Shown here: in pieces, positions 11,478 through 22,748 of the stretch | Layout of the letters: every line of letters begins with the position of its first letter | How positions within the stretch are numbered: position 1 is the stretch's first letter | Origin: Eutypella sp. D-1 | Lineage: Eukaryota; Ascomycota; Sordariomycetes; Xylariales; Diatrypaceae | Direction of reading: 5' to 3' | Length of the DNA: 64,000 bases | NCBI GenBank assembly: GCA_023313575.1 | Contig: JAJTTP010000001.1 | Span: 1,860,001 to 1,924,000 of the forward strand | Translations under genes and position numbers: made by a program | Notes under the pieces: generated by a model | What the model was told of the DNA's origin: nothing | Seen by the model: the letters and a program-made list of their open reading frames with translations, nothing else | Database searches by the model: none

Positions 11478-13034
11478 ATTAAATGGCTCTTCTGTTGTAT
11501 CAGGCTTGTTTTTCATAGCCTTACCTAATCACCACATGACGGCGTTTTACCCAAGAATCTTTACAACGCGATGCGATTCGTTCTATTCGACGGCACATAT
11601 GTACTTTTTTTTGCTTCTAGGCCTGTTCTTTTTTTGACTAGAGCCGGAATCAATCAAGCAGTCCCATCTAGAACTCGGTGGTAGTTGTGTCGCGTGCAAT
11701 AGGAGGCGTGATAATAGAGGGGCGTCACAAACCCGAGTTCCTAAATTAGGCCTGTAGAGTCGGAGAAGTAGAGAAAAATGGAGGGAAGTGAGACGAGGAA
11801 ACAAATCCAACGAGAGAACTGTGAAAGATAAATGATGAACCCTATGATATACGTCCAAGCCACGGCTAACACATCTAGTTAGTTGCATGTTGCATGGCTA
11901 GATGTGTCGCATTAGTGGTGGCTTGGGACTTGACTCTTGAGCCTTCGTGTCTACTTGGAAACCCATTTTCGGCTCACTGAATTCAAAGTGATGTAGATGG
12001 AGATAGATGTAAGGCATTATAAGGTCTATCATTACGCAAACTGTAACCGTAACCGTAACCGTAACGTAACATAAACCCCCTATTTCCTTCTACCTAGTCG
12101 GGTTCTTCTCTAAACTAAAGAAAGATAACTATGCTGGTGGAACATATGCCGGCGATTTGCAAGTTAGGACTAGACCAACTGACTGACTCCCTGGCTTAAT
12201 ATTCACACCACGACTATCTGTCTACGGAATCTCTTGCATACGCAGTAACTCGCAGGTACGACAAGTTATGTAGGTAGGTGGGTAATAGGTGCCCGATACG
12301 GAAGAGTAGAGACGGGGTGCGATCGTGAATAAGGAAGGATAGGCCCGTTCTCTTCCATCTACCCTATCCGCCGACGGCATCGATGTCGCTGTCCCTATGT
12401 CTACCTTCCTGTGGGACCTATACCAGGTACTTTCACTCGGCTGTTTCCCCCATTTGCCCGTCTATCGTAGTAATAAAGGCGGCGGGCGCGTATGTATGTT
12501 GCATAGAGAGTAGCCATATGATATTATCGACTCGCTCCACCATTCGAGGATCACTCCCTCGGTGAGGAATAGGAATAAATTTTGGCCAGTGATACAGCAT
12601 ACCACCAAAGTAGATGTATGGTATGTTATGTACCTGGAATATCCGGAGGCTTCCATCTAGTCCCTGTTGTTGAGGAACCCCAGGAGCGAAGGGGGGGGGG
12701 GGGGTTATAGGGGAGGACTTTGCATAGGATACGCTATGACTTGCCTCCGTAAAGCTCAGCTTAAGGGTACGAGGAATCGGAGACCCCTTCCGGGCAAACG
12801 CACACCAACTGGGTGCTCGAGGCCGTCCCCTTTTCCTCTCCCTCTATCGTCTACCCCGCTGTTCCTCGCTCCCTAGCGCTGCCGCTCGAATAGAGGATAT
12901 CATAGCGCGATGACACACCGACCGAAATGGATAAGTATGCATACGGGTATATGTATAAGTGAGCGCGGTCCGCCCGCACACCACACCAGGCGTCCGGAAG
13001 GCTCCTTTCTCGTCCCGGCTCGGGCTGGGCTCAT
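11478..13034. other. Convergent spacer between UGP1 and YNG2
   Basis: This contains both 3' UTRs. It shows a short CGTAAC tandem run at about 12045-12068 and a G14 homopolymer at 12691-12704. Small frames here look non-coding. Confidence 0.5.
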
Positions 13035-14531
13035 TCACTTGTTCTTCTTAGAGCAGGTGGGGCAGAACCAGCGGCCCTCGGGCTCGGACTTGAGGCCGAC
13101 GCAGGTCCAGTGAAACCACTCATAGGGGCAGCTGGGGTTGTCGCAGGCCACCATGTCGCCGTACGACACGTGCTGGCAGAAACAATACCGCTTGCCTTCC
13201 TCGTCCTCTTCCTCATCGTCCTCATCTTCGTCCTCGTCCTCCACGTCCTCCTCATCCTCGTGGTCCGAGGCGCTCGACGCGACCGACGCGTCGTCCTCGT
13301 CCGCTGCGTCTGCCATCGACTCGTCGCCGTCCTTATCTTTATCCTTGTCCTTGGCCTTGTCCTTCTTCTTCGTCGCGTTGATGCCGCCGCTGCCGCCGCC
13401 GCCGTGTGCGCTGCTTGCCTGACTGTTGCTGTGGCTATGACTGTGCGTGCGTGAGTGCGGGACCGATTGCGACGGCACGGGAGTGCCACTAGCAGCACGC
13501 GAGGCTGTCCGTCCGCCCCGCGACGAGGGTAGCGAGTCGGCGTCCGAGAGCTCGCTGTCGGCCGAAGCCGGCGAACCCTTCTTGGAGGTGGCGCCGGCCC
13601 GCTTGACGCGGGAGAGTGTTGACTTCGACGGCGGCTTCTTACGCGCGACGCCAGCGCCGCTGGGCGTTCCCTTACGACTCCCCGCGGCTGAACCCTTCAA
13701 ATTCGCCCGCGGGCCTGCGCTACCCGATCGTCCCGATGCTCCCGGGGTCCCAGCCTTAGGGGTTCCGGGGCCCAGGGAGGAGTGACGGGCCAGTCCGCTC
13801 GATGGCGCGGGCACCAGACCTGAGCTCGCGCGCGGACCCCTCTTAGGGCCGACATTGCCTCCAGGGCCGGCTGACGATTCGCGCTGGTTCCGGTTGAGCA
13901 GCATGGTGGCGGCGGGGCTGGCAGGTGCTGAGCTCGGGTGTTGCGTCTGCGATTGTGTCCGGATGTGTAGGGTTGTACCCCTTCCCCCCGCCGGCGTAGC
14001 ATTATTAGAGATGGGGTTGAGCGGGGTGTTAGCCACTGATAAGACCCGTAGACTCGTGTTGCTATGGTTGGCGGCGCTTGGTCGAAGAACGGAGGGCATC
14101 TCGTCGGGATCGGTGAAGCCAGGCTCGCCTCGGTCATAGAGCTGCTTAATCTGAGCGTCTAGATGGCGCAAGTGCTTGTCGTAAAGAGTCTGCATCTTTT
14201 GCGCCAATGCGATCTTCTCGTTGGCGAGCTTATCGGCACGAGCGTAGTTCTCGCGAATGACCTCCCGCCATTGGGACTCGCGAGGATTAGGATGATGACT
14301 TCCATGCGCACGAACCCATTTCTGTATCTTATTATCGTTCTCTTCAATGGTCTTAATACATTCGTTATATGTGCGGTCCTTGTCGGCGATCTCGTCTTGC
14401 ATAAAGCGAATCTCTTCGGGGAGATTCTGGGTACGATGTATCCAGTCGTCGAGGATATTGACGGGGTCTTGGGCCTCGGCGGAGGGCGCCATCTTCTTGA
14501 CGAAGTCTATAGAGAGATCGTCTCTAGGCAT
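13035..14531 (-). CDS. YNG2: ING-family PHD-finger protein, NuA4 acetyltransferase subunit Yng2
   Basis: A single 498-codon exon. Residues about 20-140 form the ING N-terminal helical histone-binding domain, with [13 protein letters not shown] and [18 protein letters not shown], which track yeast Yng2 rather than Pho23. A long low-complexity linker follows (Ser/Pro/Gly/Ala), then a Lys/Asp stretch and a strongly acidic tract near residues 415-445. The C-terminal PHD finger starts at [16 protein letters not shown], contains [13 protein letters not shown] and ends WFCPTC, with a complete Cys4-His-Cys3 set and the aromatic residues that cage methylated H3K4. Yng2 ties NuA4 (Esa1) to nucleosomes for H4 and H2A acetylation. 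The gene diverges from HOS2. The linker is longer than in yeast (whole yeast protein about 280 residues). Confidence 0.88.
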   Translation of the reverse strand: MPRDDLSIDFVKKMAPSAEAQDPVNILDDWIHRTQNLPEEIRFMQDEIADKDRTYNECIKTIEENDNKIQKWVRAHGSHHPNPRESQWREVIRENYARADKLANEKIALAQKMQTLYDKHLRHLDAQIKQLYDRGEPGFTDPDEMPSVLRPSAANHSNTSLRVLSVANTPLNPISNNATPAGGRGTTLHIRTQSQTQHPSSAPASPAATMLLNRNQRESSAGPGGNVGPKRGPRASSGLVPAPSSGLARHSSLGPGTPKAGTPGASGRSGSAGPRANLKGSAAGSRKGTPSGAGVARKKPPSKSTLSRVKRAGATSKKGSPASADSELSDADSLPSSRGGRTASRAASGTPVPSQSVPHSRTHSHSHSNSQASSAHGGGGSGGINATKKKDKAKDKDKDKDGDESMADAADEDDASVASSASDHEDEEDVEDEDEDEDDEEEDEEGKRYCFCQHVSYGDMVACDNPSCPYEWFHWTCVGLKSEPEGRWFCPTCSKKNK

Positions 14532-16256
14532 TGTTGTTAACCCGACCCTCTACGTGAGGTGCTCTACGCTGGGTACGTGGGCGCGACAAAGAACTTTAGA
14601 AAGGACTGGTGGTGATGCTCAAGAAGGTAAGAGAAGGCGAGGCAAAATCTCTGAGGTCTCTGGTGGTTCGCGAATAACTGGACTATGTATGGAGTATAGC
14701 TATATAGCAAAGACTACAATAGCTGACTGAATAGAAAAGAATAAAAAAGGAAGAAACGGGTGTAGTGAAGTGTGATATGTGTACGGCAATGCAATCAATG
14801 TTATGCTATGCTATGCTATGCTTCAATTTGTACGAGCTTGTGGCTCACCTTCCTAATGTCCAGGAAGCCAGGAAGAAGAAGACGGAATCAGGTGTATTAT
14901 TGAGAGACTGATGATGATGATGATGATGGGGGAGTTATCTACTTTGGCAAGTAAGTAAACATCTTCTCTTAGAGCCTGGACGCTGGTAAGCAAGGAACAA
15001 CCTACGTCAGGTATAACTTTCCCCCCCTTTTCTTTTTTTTCTTCGGAAAGAAAAGAAGAAGAAAAAGGTGTGTAGTGGTAATTGAAGAGAAGATAAAGGA
15101 AGAGAAGATAATGAAGATGCCGCTGCCTATTCTAAGACGAATTTGCTGCAGCAGGCCGGCGGCAGGCGCGGGGTGGGGAGTGAAGGTGGAAACACAACCT
15201 TGGAAAGTGCTATGTAAGTATACATATGTAGGTATATTCCGCGGATCGTGGAAGGAGCGCGTAAATTAATGAGGTGCCCAGCCTCCCCGCGGTTGGTGGA
15301 GTGCTGTGGTGGTTGTGGCAATTGTGGGTGGATGAAGTGAGTTGTTGTGGTGAATTGTGACAGGGGAAAGGGAAAATAAGACTGGAAGTATCCCTTGGCC
15401 AGGAAAATTAGGTAACTCTATTCAGCCACATCTTGTCTAAAACTTGTGGCAACTTGCGCGCCTTCTGGGCCTTCCAGTTACTGGCACCCGACGATTGGAA
15501 ATAGACCAGCCAATCATTCCCGCCACATTTCCTTGCATATGACTATTCTATATGTAGTTAGATTAAAGTGTTCATATCTTGAACCTGTCCCGAATAATAC
15601 TAGCGCATCTTCAAAGCCGATGGGTTTCCACTCAGTCCACTGCAACTACCACTAAGTAGCGCTAAGTCGTTAGCAACTGTTAGACTCTGAAGGGTCAATT
15701 TGTTAGGTGTAGTGTCCGGTCCACCGGTTGACGGGTACGCCCCCAATCTTCAACTTCGAGACTTCAAGATTCATCCTCATAGTCTGCCTACATTATCTAC
15801 ATCGTCTCATATTCCCCCATTTTCTTAGCGAAGCTCATCAGTACCTACCCATTCTTATCGAATTATCGTGCTGTACTTTTCCATTAAAAAACGGTGTATA
15901 TACTCACTCAAGGAGACTAACGATACAAAAGTATTTGACTAGAACAGTTGCTGGGGACCCATTAGGCTCAAGTCAAAGCTTCTAGAGTAAACGGGACCTT
16001 TGAAATCCCTTCTGGAATTGTTCGTTTCATTAGGACTCTACCTAAGTATCCGCAAAGCTCTAGACAACACCATCACCGGTTTGATTTACAGATCCATATC
16101 TGTTCGGCGTGGAATCCTTGTGACCGGCTACAACCGCAGGCCCCAGTGATTGGAGTTCCGTCTGGCTGATCTACCCTGCCTACGTGACCGTCTGTGCCAA
16201 TTCCTATCGCCCTCCGGTGTCTCGGCTCCGGTTGGGCTCCGTACCCCGTACCCACG
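14532..16256. other. 1.7 kb divergent promoter region YNG2 / HOS2
   Basis: This is the upstream DNA of two genes reading away from each other. It holds a CTATG pentamer repeat near 14800-14821 and a GAT trinucleotide run near 14908-14927, but no credible coding sequence. Most of the 1.7 kb is AT-moderate and unremarkable. Confidence 0.5.
14800..14927. repeat. Microsatellites (CTATG)n and (GAT)n in the divergent promoter
   Basis: Four copies of a CTATG pentamer and, about 90 bases on, six to seven copies of GAT lie 270-400 bases upstream of YNG2. Confidence 0.6.
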
Positions 16257-17753
16257 ATGGAGATTGATCCGGCGAATCCCTACCGGTTTCGCCTACCAAA
16301 GCCCAACTACCTCCCACACAGGGTAGACGCTGATCAACCAATTACTAAAATCTACAAGCCTCTGGACCGTCCCACCGATCTTGAGAATGCTGCCTACCTT
16401 AACAAGGTGAAGCGTGCTGCCCACGAATATGGAATCACCAAGCCCAAGGGTTACAATGTCTCCTTCCATTACAACCCAGATATGGAAAAGCACCATTTTG
16501 GTCAGACTCACCCCATGAAGCCCTGGCGCCTGACTCTGACCAAGAGCCTGGTTACTTCCTATGGCATGAATTTTGCCATGGATAACTACACGGCTCGGGC
16601 TGCCACCTACGAAGAGCTCACAAATTTCCATACCCGGGACTATGTCGACTTCTTAGCCACCGTGGCACCTCAGCCCCTTCCCCTGGACGTCGACAACCCT
16701 CAAGCCGAGATCAAATTCAATCTCGGTGGGAGTGATTGCCCCTTATTCGAGGGGCTGTATGATTACTGTTCATTATCGGCTGGTGGCTCGCTAGATGCTG
16801 CGAGGAAAATCACTTCAAAACAGTCGGATATCGCCATCACATGGGGTGGCGGCTTGCATCACGCAAAGAGATACGAGGCATCTGGGTTCTGTTATATCAA
16901 CGATATTGTTCTTGCTATTCTGCAGCTCCTGAGGGTCTACCCGCGCGTTCTCTATCTCGACATCGACGTCCACCATGGCGATGGTGTCGAAGAGGCCTTC
17001 TTTTCCACCGACCGGGTCATGACCTGCTCCTTTCACAAATATGACCCGTTCAACTTCTTTCCGGGCACGGGTGGCCTTCATGATAATGGCCCTAAGAGCG
17101 AACACAATCCGGGAGCCCACCACGCGATCAATGTCCCCCTCAACGATGGAATCACCGATGAGCAGTACGAGATGCTATTCCGCACGGTCGTGTCGAAGAT
17201 TATCGAAAAGTTCAGGCCCAGCGCCATCGCGTTGCAGTGCGGCGCTGATTCACTGGCCGGAGACCGGCTGGGTAAGTTCAACCTTCTGGTAGAGGGTCAC
17301 GCGTCGTGCGTGGAGTTCTGCAAGAGCCTCGGCATCCCGCTCATCATGTTCGGCGGGGGCGGGTACACGCCGAGGAACGTGGCGCGCGCCTGGGCGTACG
17401 AGACGGCGATCGCGATCGGGCAGCAGAAGAACATTCCCGTGGAGATCCCGGCGCACACGCCATGGCGGGAGCGCTTCCGCCAGGACACGCTGCTGCCGAG
17501 CCTGGCGCAGATTCTGGGGGAGCCTCGCCAGAACCGAAACACCCCGAAGAAACTGCAGGAGATCGTGCAGCACGTGACAGAGCAGCTGCGCTTCGTCGGC
17601 GCCGCGCCCAGCGTCCAGTACCAGGTCATCCCGCCCGACCTGGGGCCCATCCGCGACGAGGTTGAGGAGCGTCTGAAGGAGGAGTTCGAGGAGAAGGACG
17701 AAGTGGGGCGGAAACTTCGCGAGGAGGGCATGGGAGATCGCATGGAGCACTGA
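16257..17753 (+). CDS. HOS2: Class I histone deacetylase, Hos2 type
   Basis: 498 residues in one exon. The start at 16257 (MEIDPANPYRFRLPKPNY) is preferred over the in-frame ATG at 16194, whose extra 21 residues have no protein character. Zinc-dependent deacetylase landmarks are complete: the charge-relay histidines in TWGGGLHHAKR (H201, H202), the zinc ligands in DIDVHHGDGVE (D237, H239) and in QCGADSL (D331), and the transition-state tyrosine in GGGGYTPRN (Y370). The N-terminal half (HPMKPWRLTLTKSLV) fits the Hos2/HDAC3 branch. Hos2 works in the Set3 complex, removing acetyl groups from H3 and H4 tails within transcribed genes. The C-terminal 30 residues are a charged helix rich in Glu/Lys. 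Rpd3 is the main alternative, but its N-terminus differs. Confidence 0.92.
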   Translation: MEIDPANPYRFRLPKPNYLPHRVDADQPITKIYKPLDRPTDLENAAYLNKVKRAAHEYGITKPKGYNVSFHYNPDMEKHHFGQTHPMKPWRLTLTKSLVTSYGMNFAMDNYTARAATYEELTNFHTRDYVDFLATVAPQPLPLDVDNPQAEIKFNLGGSDCPLFEGLYDYCSLSAGGSLDAARKITSKQSDIAITWGGGLHHAKRYEASGFCYINDIVLAILQLLRVYPRVLYLDIDVHHGDGVEEAFFSTDRVMTCSFHKYDPFNFFPGTGGLHDNGPKSEHNPGAHHAINVPLNDGITDEQYEMLFRTVVSKIIEKFRPSAIALQCGADSLAGDRLGKFNLLVEGHASCVEFCKSLGIPLIMFGGGGYTPRNVARAWAYETAIAIGQQKNIPVEIPAHTPWRERFRQDTLLPSLAQILGEPRQNRNTPKKLQEIVQHVTEQLRFVGAAPSVQYQVIPPDLGPIRDEVEERLKEEFEEKDEVGRKLREEGMGDRMEH

Positions 17754-19394
17754 GGTTCGGACTTCGAGCATCGCGGCCGACACCAAGAGCTGGCTTGACT
17801 GGTATCCAGACATCCCTAGAGCAACCTCGCCAGCAAAATACGGTTCCAGGCTTGAGGCGAGGCCCTTGGCACGAGAAGACCTCACTGCTGGGGCCCTATG
17901 TCATATCACATATATCAAATCATACTTTCGGGACGAAAACGAAGAGAGCACGGAATCCGAGAGCTTGGGTCTGGAGGCGAGCATTGTACACGTGCATCTA
18001 GCTACTACTCTCTGTCCCTTTCTTAGCAAAAAGTAGCATAATAGAAACCGCAGCGATGACGAGATTGCCACAATTGACACTGGAACTTTGTGCAGTACTT
18101 TTTCAAGAACCTAAGGCGGCGTAAACATCAACGTCACGGTCTGCGGCTAAGGGGCTCTCTTAACAACGTAGCCTCCGTTGGTCCACCCTCTAAGAGTGTG
18201 CCTTGCTAGTCGACCCCAGTTATGGTAGTAGACCGCATCATGACCTCTACAGTAGAAGGGCAGAAAGAGAACCAGACTACATAGATTCAACCTCCTGGGG
18301 AAAACGTCGTAGCTCGCTCACTCCGAATAGTTAGTAAAAGGTCACGTACAACAGTCCTGCTCTGTTCGGATGCCTGTACTTTACAAAAGGTCCCTGACGC
18401 TGCCAATAATAGGTCGTCTGGAAAAGTACGAACTAGAAGAATCACCACAAATAGGCATCAACTACTAACATAACGTGAAGAGTTGAAGGGGAGGGGCTAG
18501 AATATCTGACTGTGTCTCGGTTCACTCCAACTCAATATTATGAAGCGAACTGACTTGAGGGAGTCACGTTGAGTCTGGCCAAGAACCAACGCCACAACAG
18601 GCTGACAGATTAAACCGCATTCATAGAACGTCTGAAACTAACGACAACATTGTGACTGCAATGACTAGGCCAACGTAAAGTGACAAACAACTCGAATGGG
18701 GGGGGGGGGGGGGTGGAGGGTTCATGTATGACAGAGGCACAGATCAAACGTATGGGCGCTTATAGACCAGGATATCAGATACAATTTTGTAAGCTGCTAG
18801 TTCAAACTGCATCGTATATTACTAACGGTCCCCCATTTACAGAGCCCCTTACGATCGATGCTTTTTTTCATAAGGCATAACCAACACGTTTCATACAACT
18901 CGTTACCTATATTAAGCGCGCGCCGAGATATCAACTGATGCCGCTCGCGTAAAGCTATCGGAAGAAATCAGCACCGAGCTTGAAGCAATACCAAATATAG
19001 CAAGGTCTACGGTCAACTGCGAGATCACTATCCAGGGCTGAGTTCCCAAGACTGTTCCAAGATTTTTTTATCCTCGGACGATATGTCATGAAGGATCAGT
19101 GTGTTGGTTTCAACGCCGTACTTCGTGTGAACCCTGGACCGCATAGTAGATCACGTTGATGTATCTGGTTAAAGAGATGTGGGAAAGTAGTCTGTGCCAT
19201 ATCTACGGAGATGTTATAAAAGGCATTTCACGTCGCTGGTATATTGATGTTGCTAGAAAGCAGCTACAGTATCGACAACGCTTGTGGCTTCCCTTCCCCC
19301 CCTAGCACTCTATTTCGTCCTATATATCTCTTTTGGAGTTTACTGTCGACTAAGATATTCACCCGAGTCTCGGACTCTCTCGTCGTAGGGAAAC
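17754..19394. other. 1.6 kb spacer, no gene seen
   Basis: The left part is the HOS2 3' UTR and the right part the promoter of the secreted-protein gene. A G16 homopolymer lies at 18698-18713. The longest open frame is 68 codons. Confidence 0.5.
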
Positions 19395-22033
19395 ATGAGG
19401 CTCCAATCCGCTTTGCTGTTGCTCGCGACGACCCTGACGGTGTCTCGAGCTGACCAAAGAGAACTTGCTCTCCAGCCGCGAGTGGACCCAACCCGACCAG
19501 ACCCCCCCGAAAGCTCCTATGAGTCCAAGTATCCTGATGACATCCGGTACACACAGCTGTGGTATCAGGGGAAATGCGAGAGCTATATCTCCTGGGGTGG
19601 CGATGGGCCAGAGAGTGGGTTTGCTCACACCGACGACAAGTATACGTTGGAGCCCTGCCAGCAGCACTGTCTGGAGCAGGAAGACTCGACGTTTTCTGGT
19701 GTATGTTCTCCCAGGAAATCGTGATGTTGTCTCTTGCGTTACGGGATCCCAATACCGTGACGCTTGTGATAATTCCCCCTACGAATACACTATACCGAAT
19801 TACTAACCGTACTTATACAGTGCTCCCTTAATTTCATGGACGACGACCCGAGCGTCGCCGAGGCATGCCCAACACCTCCCTACACGGTAGAGTGCCTGAA
19901 AGACGTGGTACCGGTTGCATATACCGAAGACGATCACCCCTTTCTCTATGGCTTATGTACCTGCGAAGGGGAAGAACTCGCCCTGGCGATCGTCGATATC
20001 GTGGTGCGGGGCTTACAGGAGCTTGGTAAAGTTCTCTGTACAGTGGTCAACGGGGTAATCGACGCCCTGGTCACGATTGCCGAGACAGCCGTTTCGGCTA
20101 TTCCAGGGGGCCAGTTCGTGGGCAACGCTGCACGCATTGCCAAGGCGGCCAAGACCTTTTCGGAAAATGCCCTGGATGCTGCTGATTTCTTCAATGGATA
20201 CCTCTCGGGAGACCTCTGCGAGGGTAGTCCAAGCGAGTTCACCCTACCGGACAGCCCAGAGGATGTTTTCGATAGCCTGGTGAAGGCGCCCGATACTTTG
20301 AATGGCGAGAGCATGATAAGCATCGGCTGCAAGAAGAAGAGCGGATGCAAAACGCCGGAAAAGAGGCCAGACTTGGATGTCCCAGTTCGAGATGGCGACA
20401 AGGAACCCCCAAAGCCAACCCAGAAACCCACAGAGAAGACCACAGCCGAGCCAACAACAGAGAAGACCACAGTCGATTCAACGACTAACAAGCCCACGGC
20501 CGAGCCGACAACAGAGAAGACTACAGCTGAGTCGACAACAGACAAGCCGACGGAGACGACCCAACCCACAACCACCACCAAGCCAACGTCGACAACTACC
20601 TCTACCAAGGAAGAGAAAGCAACGGACTGTGCTGTGTGCGGTCAAGGACCTGTGAAAAGAGCCGCGCAAGAGGAGAGATGGGGCTTAATGTTTAAGCGAG
20701 CAGGCCCGCAGTGTGTGAATGAAGATTTGAATGACGACTCCGGCGACGACCAGGAAAGGTGCGGGCCCGATGACTTTCTGAGGGCGAGGGCTATAAACGT
20801 GAAGACAGAGACGGTCAAGCTGTCGACCAGCTTTGAGGTGAACTTCGGCTCATACGCCACTTGTGGGACGGCAAAGAACGAAGCCGAGATTGACAAGTGG
20901 TACCTCTTGAAGGACAGTGGTTGCAAGACCACTGATATCGTCAAAAGGAAGGATGGCGACCCAGCACTACAAGGTGTTGATTTCGACAGTGAGTCCCCCT
21001 ACTCCCAATCGTACACAACCATTTTGCTAATTTCATATCGCTAGCTGAGCATGTGTATGAGCCTCAGACAGTGCCTGACTTCTACGAGTGGCTTGCTGAT
21101 GGCAAAGATGTCGGGACTCACAAGAAGCCGTCAAAAGACTGGGTCGAAAAGGTTCTCGTAAATCCCAACAGTCCCGACCTGTTCAAACTGGTAAAACCCG
21201 GGAGGGGCCCGGGCCAGTTAGGGACAGATCCGGCGGGCAGCTCCCTTCAAGACGTCATATCCTTCGGGTTCGGAAGGTCCGATGGCACAAGTAAGGATGT
21301 CCGTCGCGAGAAGGCGGTGGCACATAAGGATTTCTGTCTTCTCGAGGCGTCTGTCAACCAGAAAAAGGGGGTTTGGTTCAACAACAATCTACGGCCAAAT
21401 CGCCTAAACGGAAACAAAAGGAGCCTGTTGATTGATGAGGCAAGACATAATATTCGCCTTGTAAGTATAGAGATCACCCCCCCCCCCCACCTTGCCATCA
21501 ACGTCGAGCTCACGGGAAAATAGGCAGCCGCGCCGTTCAGGTACCTGGAGACGAGCGTGGCCAACGAAGACGCGATTTGGAACAAATGGATGAGAGTCTC
21601 GAACTGGATCGATCTAGTGCTCCATGAGTTCGACGCGCAGTATCAATGGGGCACCAGCAATATCCCGGGCGAGCCAGAGCGTACAGGACCGAACCCCAAC
21701 CAGCTCAAGCCATCTCTGCGGGCATTGTATGCCAAGTTCATAGACGAAAGACTCAAGGCCATTGAGGGAAAAGCCGCGTCGTGGACCGCAGACGTCCAAA
21801 AGAACTATGATAACAATAAGAACTGGAACCAGGCTGCCGACCATAAGCAATACATGGCTGATGCATGGAGCCCTCGGACAGGGTTCGTCAGCAGCGACAA
21901 ACTCCGGTTTCCACGGCCAGCAAACCTGCCAGCGGGTATCAGCGAATTCGGTGCTTGGGGATATGAGAAGATGACCTTTGATGCTGGCGGGAATCCATTG
22001 GTAACCTATATCGGCCCTCCTCCACAGCTATGA
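19395..22033 (+). CDS. Large secreted, threonine-rich protein of unknown function
   Basis: Four exons: 19395-19700, 19821-20988, 21045-21460, 21524-22033; all junctions keep frame and give 799 residues. Residues 1-19 are a signal peptide (MRLQSALLLLATTLTVSRA). A cysteine-containing segment follows, then a helical, mildly hydrophobic stretch near residues 150-220 (VVNGVIDALVTIAETAVSAI). Next comes a mucin-like Thr/Pro/Glu/Lys repeat (EPTTEKTT, ESTTDKPT), likely O-glycosylated. A segment bounded by two Lys-Arg sites follows, then a C-terminal half with HVYEPQTVPDFYEWL. That last motif reminds me of the region after the GH18 domain in killer-toxin-like fungal chitinases, but there is no GH18 catalytic motif here. 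I do not recognise the family. Secretion and the location 2 kb from a RIP block make it a candidate for interaction with hosts or competitors; that is inference. Confidence 0.75.
20425..20560 (+). repeat. Coding repeat for the Thr/Pro/Glu/Lys stalk
   Basis: Imperfect tandem units of about 39-57 bases encode variants of EPTTEKTT and STTDKPT. Near-identical DNA in the ACAACAGAGAAGACCACAG units suggests recent expansion and possible length polymorphism. Confidence 0.65.
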
Positions 22034-22748
22034 GGTATCCCACCCAAACAAGACGACACAAGCAGGGATGTAGTCAGTTTCCTTCCTTTTCTGTATTTCT
22101 TTTTATTTTCTTACCTGTACTTATCTCTTCGCATCTCATTGAAAGCCGAGAATTTCTCGCTTAAGCATGGGCAGACCTCACTTGGACCATATTTTTAGCT
22201 AAGTGGAAAGAGGGGTCGATTATATTGGATCTAGGTAGGGTAAGGAGGACGCATATGAATGTTTTAGGGGGGGGGGGTTATAGAAATGCTTATCATTATA
22301 AAACCGGTCGATATTTACAGATTTTCATAGTCCGGACTGGTTTAAGCGGCTTATATGGATGTTTTTGAGGTTATATTTATCACATTCTCAAAATATAAAA
22401 TGTTGACCAAAATATATCACAGCTCTAAAGAAATCAAGGCGTGGGTAAAGTGTGTCGCTGTCGCACCAAGAATGAAGGCAATAAAGGAGAACCAAGTAGC
22501 GTAGCTAGGCTATGGGCCAGACCTAGGTATGTAAGGGGCGGCATGCTGGCGAAATATGGTATTAGCGTGGTACTAGTGGCCTACATGTCATCGTAACAAT
22601 TGCGGTAGTAAGCCCTTAATTGTTAATCTTCAAAGTATGATATCATGGCTTGATGTCCATAAGAATAAAGGTCAAACATGTCAATATTTGGTGGAGCTAA
22701 GCGGAGTGTAACGGTGTCACGATTATCTAGGATGTGGACTTTTGCGCT
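22034..22748. other. Convergent spacer
   Basis: This lies between the stop codons of the secreted-protein gene and the 236-residue gene. It is AT-rich with a G11 run at 22267-22277 and contains no open frame of note. Confidence 0.5.

Noticed and set aside
12045..12068. CGTAAC repeat as a possible internal telomere trace
   Set aside because: The unit does not match TTAGGG/CCCTAA and has only about four copies.
16194..16256. Upstream in-frame ATG for HOS2
   Set aside because: The extra 21 residues do not look like Hos2 N-termini, while MEIDPANPYRFRLPKPNY starting at 16257 does.
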